Source: Gemmatimonadota bacterium (GTDB lineage Bacteria; Gemmatimonadota; Gemmatimonadetes; Longimicrobiales; Gaopeijiaceae). Taken from it: a stretch of 6,212 nucleotides of DNA. The notes below the pieces were generated by a model. It did not search any database and was not told the origin of the DNA. It saw only the letters and a list, made by a program, of their open reading frames with translations. Below, piece after piece: positions 6,198 to 6,212 of the stretch (positions within the stretch are counted from its first letter, which is position 1; each line of letters begins with the position of its first letter). The translations under genes and the position numbers were made by a program. Location: contig WGEM01000227.1 of assembly GCA_015492755.1 (NCBI GenBank), positions 1 to 6,212 of the forward strand, read 5' to 3'.

Positions 6198-6212
6198 ATC
6201 CACCTGCAGGAC
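6168..6212 (+). CDS. Possible start of a further gene, 15 codons (cut by window edge)
   Basis: ATG 6168 follows a purine run, GAGGAGGAG (6154-6162), with 5 nt between, which would be a strong ribosome site. The frame reads MDQPRTHYVPIHLQD to the window edge. It lies 104 bp after the dehydrogenase stop on the same strand. The HYVPIHLQ part resembles a short motif near the C-terminus of DegT/DnrJ/EryC1 aminotransferases, but 15 residues at an N-terminus are too few for an assignment. Caution: both the ribosome site and codons 4-10 lie inside the 6091-6197 palindrome, and the frame is also open upstream past 6064, so this may be chance coding within a repeat. Confidence 0.3.
   Translation, partial: MDQPRTHYVPIHLQD

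Noticed and set aside
1..6212. CRISPR array, tRNA or rRNA genes
   Set aside because: No regularly spaced direct repeats, cloverleaf-like segments or rRNA-like sequence were seen; nearly all of the window is occupied by protein-coding frames.

Overview
This is a very GC-rich bacterial window. Strong third-position G/C bias, signal peptides ending in A-Q-A or A-E-A-Q, and an M28 peptidase, VIT/VWA protein and ECF sigma/anti-sigma pair in one place suggest Gemmatimonadota or a similar high-GC Gram-negative lineage. That placement is inference from style; no rRNA or marker gene is present.

Layout. Positions 1-4789 are read on the minus strand and 4930-6063 on the plus strand, with a 140-bp divergent intergenic region between them (4790-4929). 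In order of transcription, the minus-strand cluster is: (i) a 772-aa exported protein with a VIT domain and a VWA domain (4789 to 2471); (ii) a 174-aa ECF-type sigma factor (2474 to 1950), whose GTG start overlaps the preceding stop as GTGA; (iii) a 369-aa single-pass zinc-finger anti-sigma factor (1966 to 857), overlapping the sigma gene by 17 bp; (iv) after a 170-bp gap with one hairpin, the N-terminal 228 codons of an exported M28-family metallopeptidase (686 to 1), cut by the window edge. On the plus strand is a saccharopine-dehydrogenase-family oxidoreductase whose best start is a CTG codon at 4930 behind a good Shine-Dalgarno. Beyond it, 6064-6212 holds an imperfect palindrome about 107 bp long and perhaps the first 15 codons of another gene.

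How it may work. The anti-sigma factor should hold the sigma factor at the inner membrane through its cytoplasmic HxxxCxxC segment and expose a long Ala/Pro-rich stalk and a small folded domain outside. The co-translated VIT/VWA protein is predicted to be exported to that same side. A surface or periplasmic VIT/VWA protein tied translationally to its own sigma/anti-sigma switch is the most interesting arrangement here: it could be signal sensor, signal modulator or main regulon product. This is inference from gene order and topology. The large open frames antisense to these genes are high-GC shadows and are not annotated.
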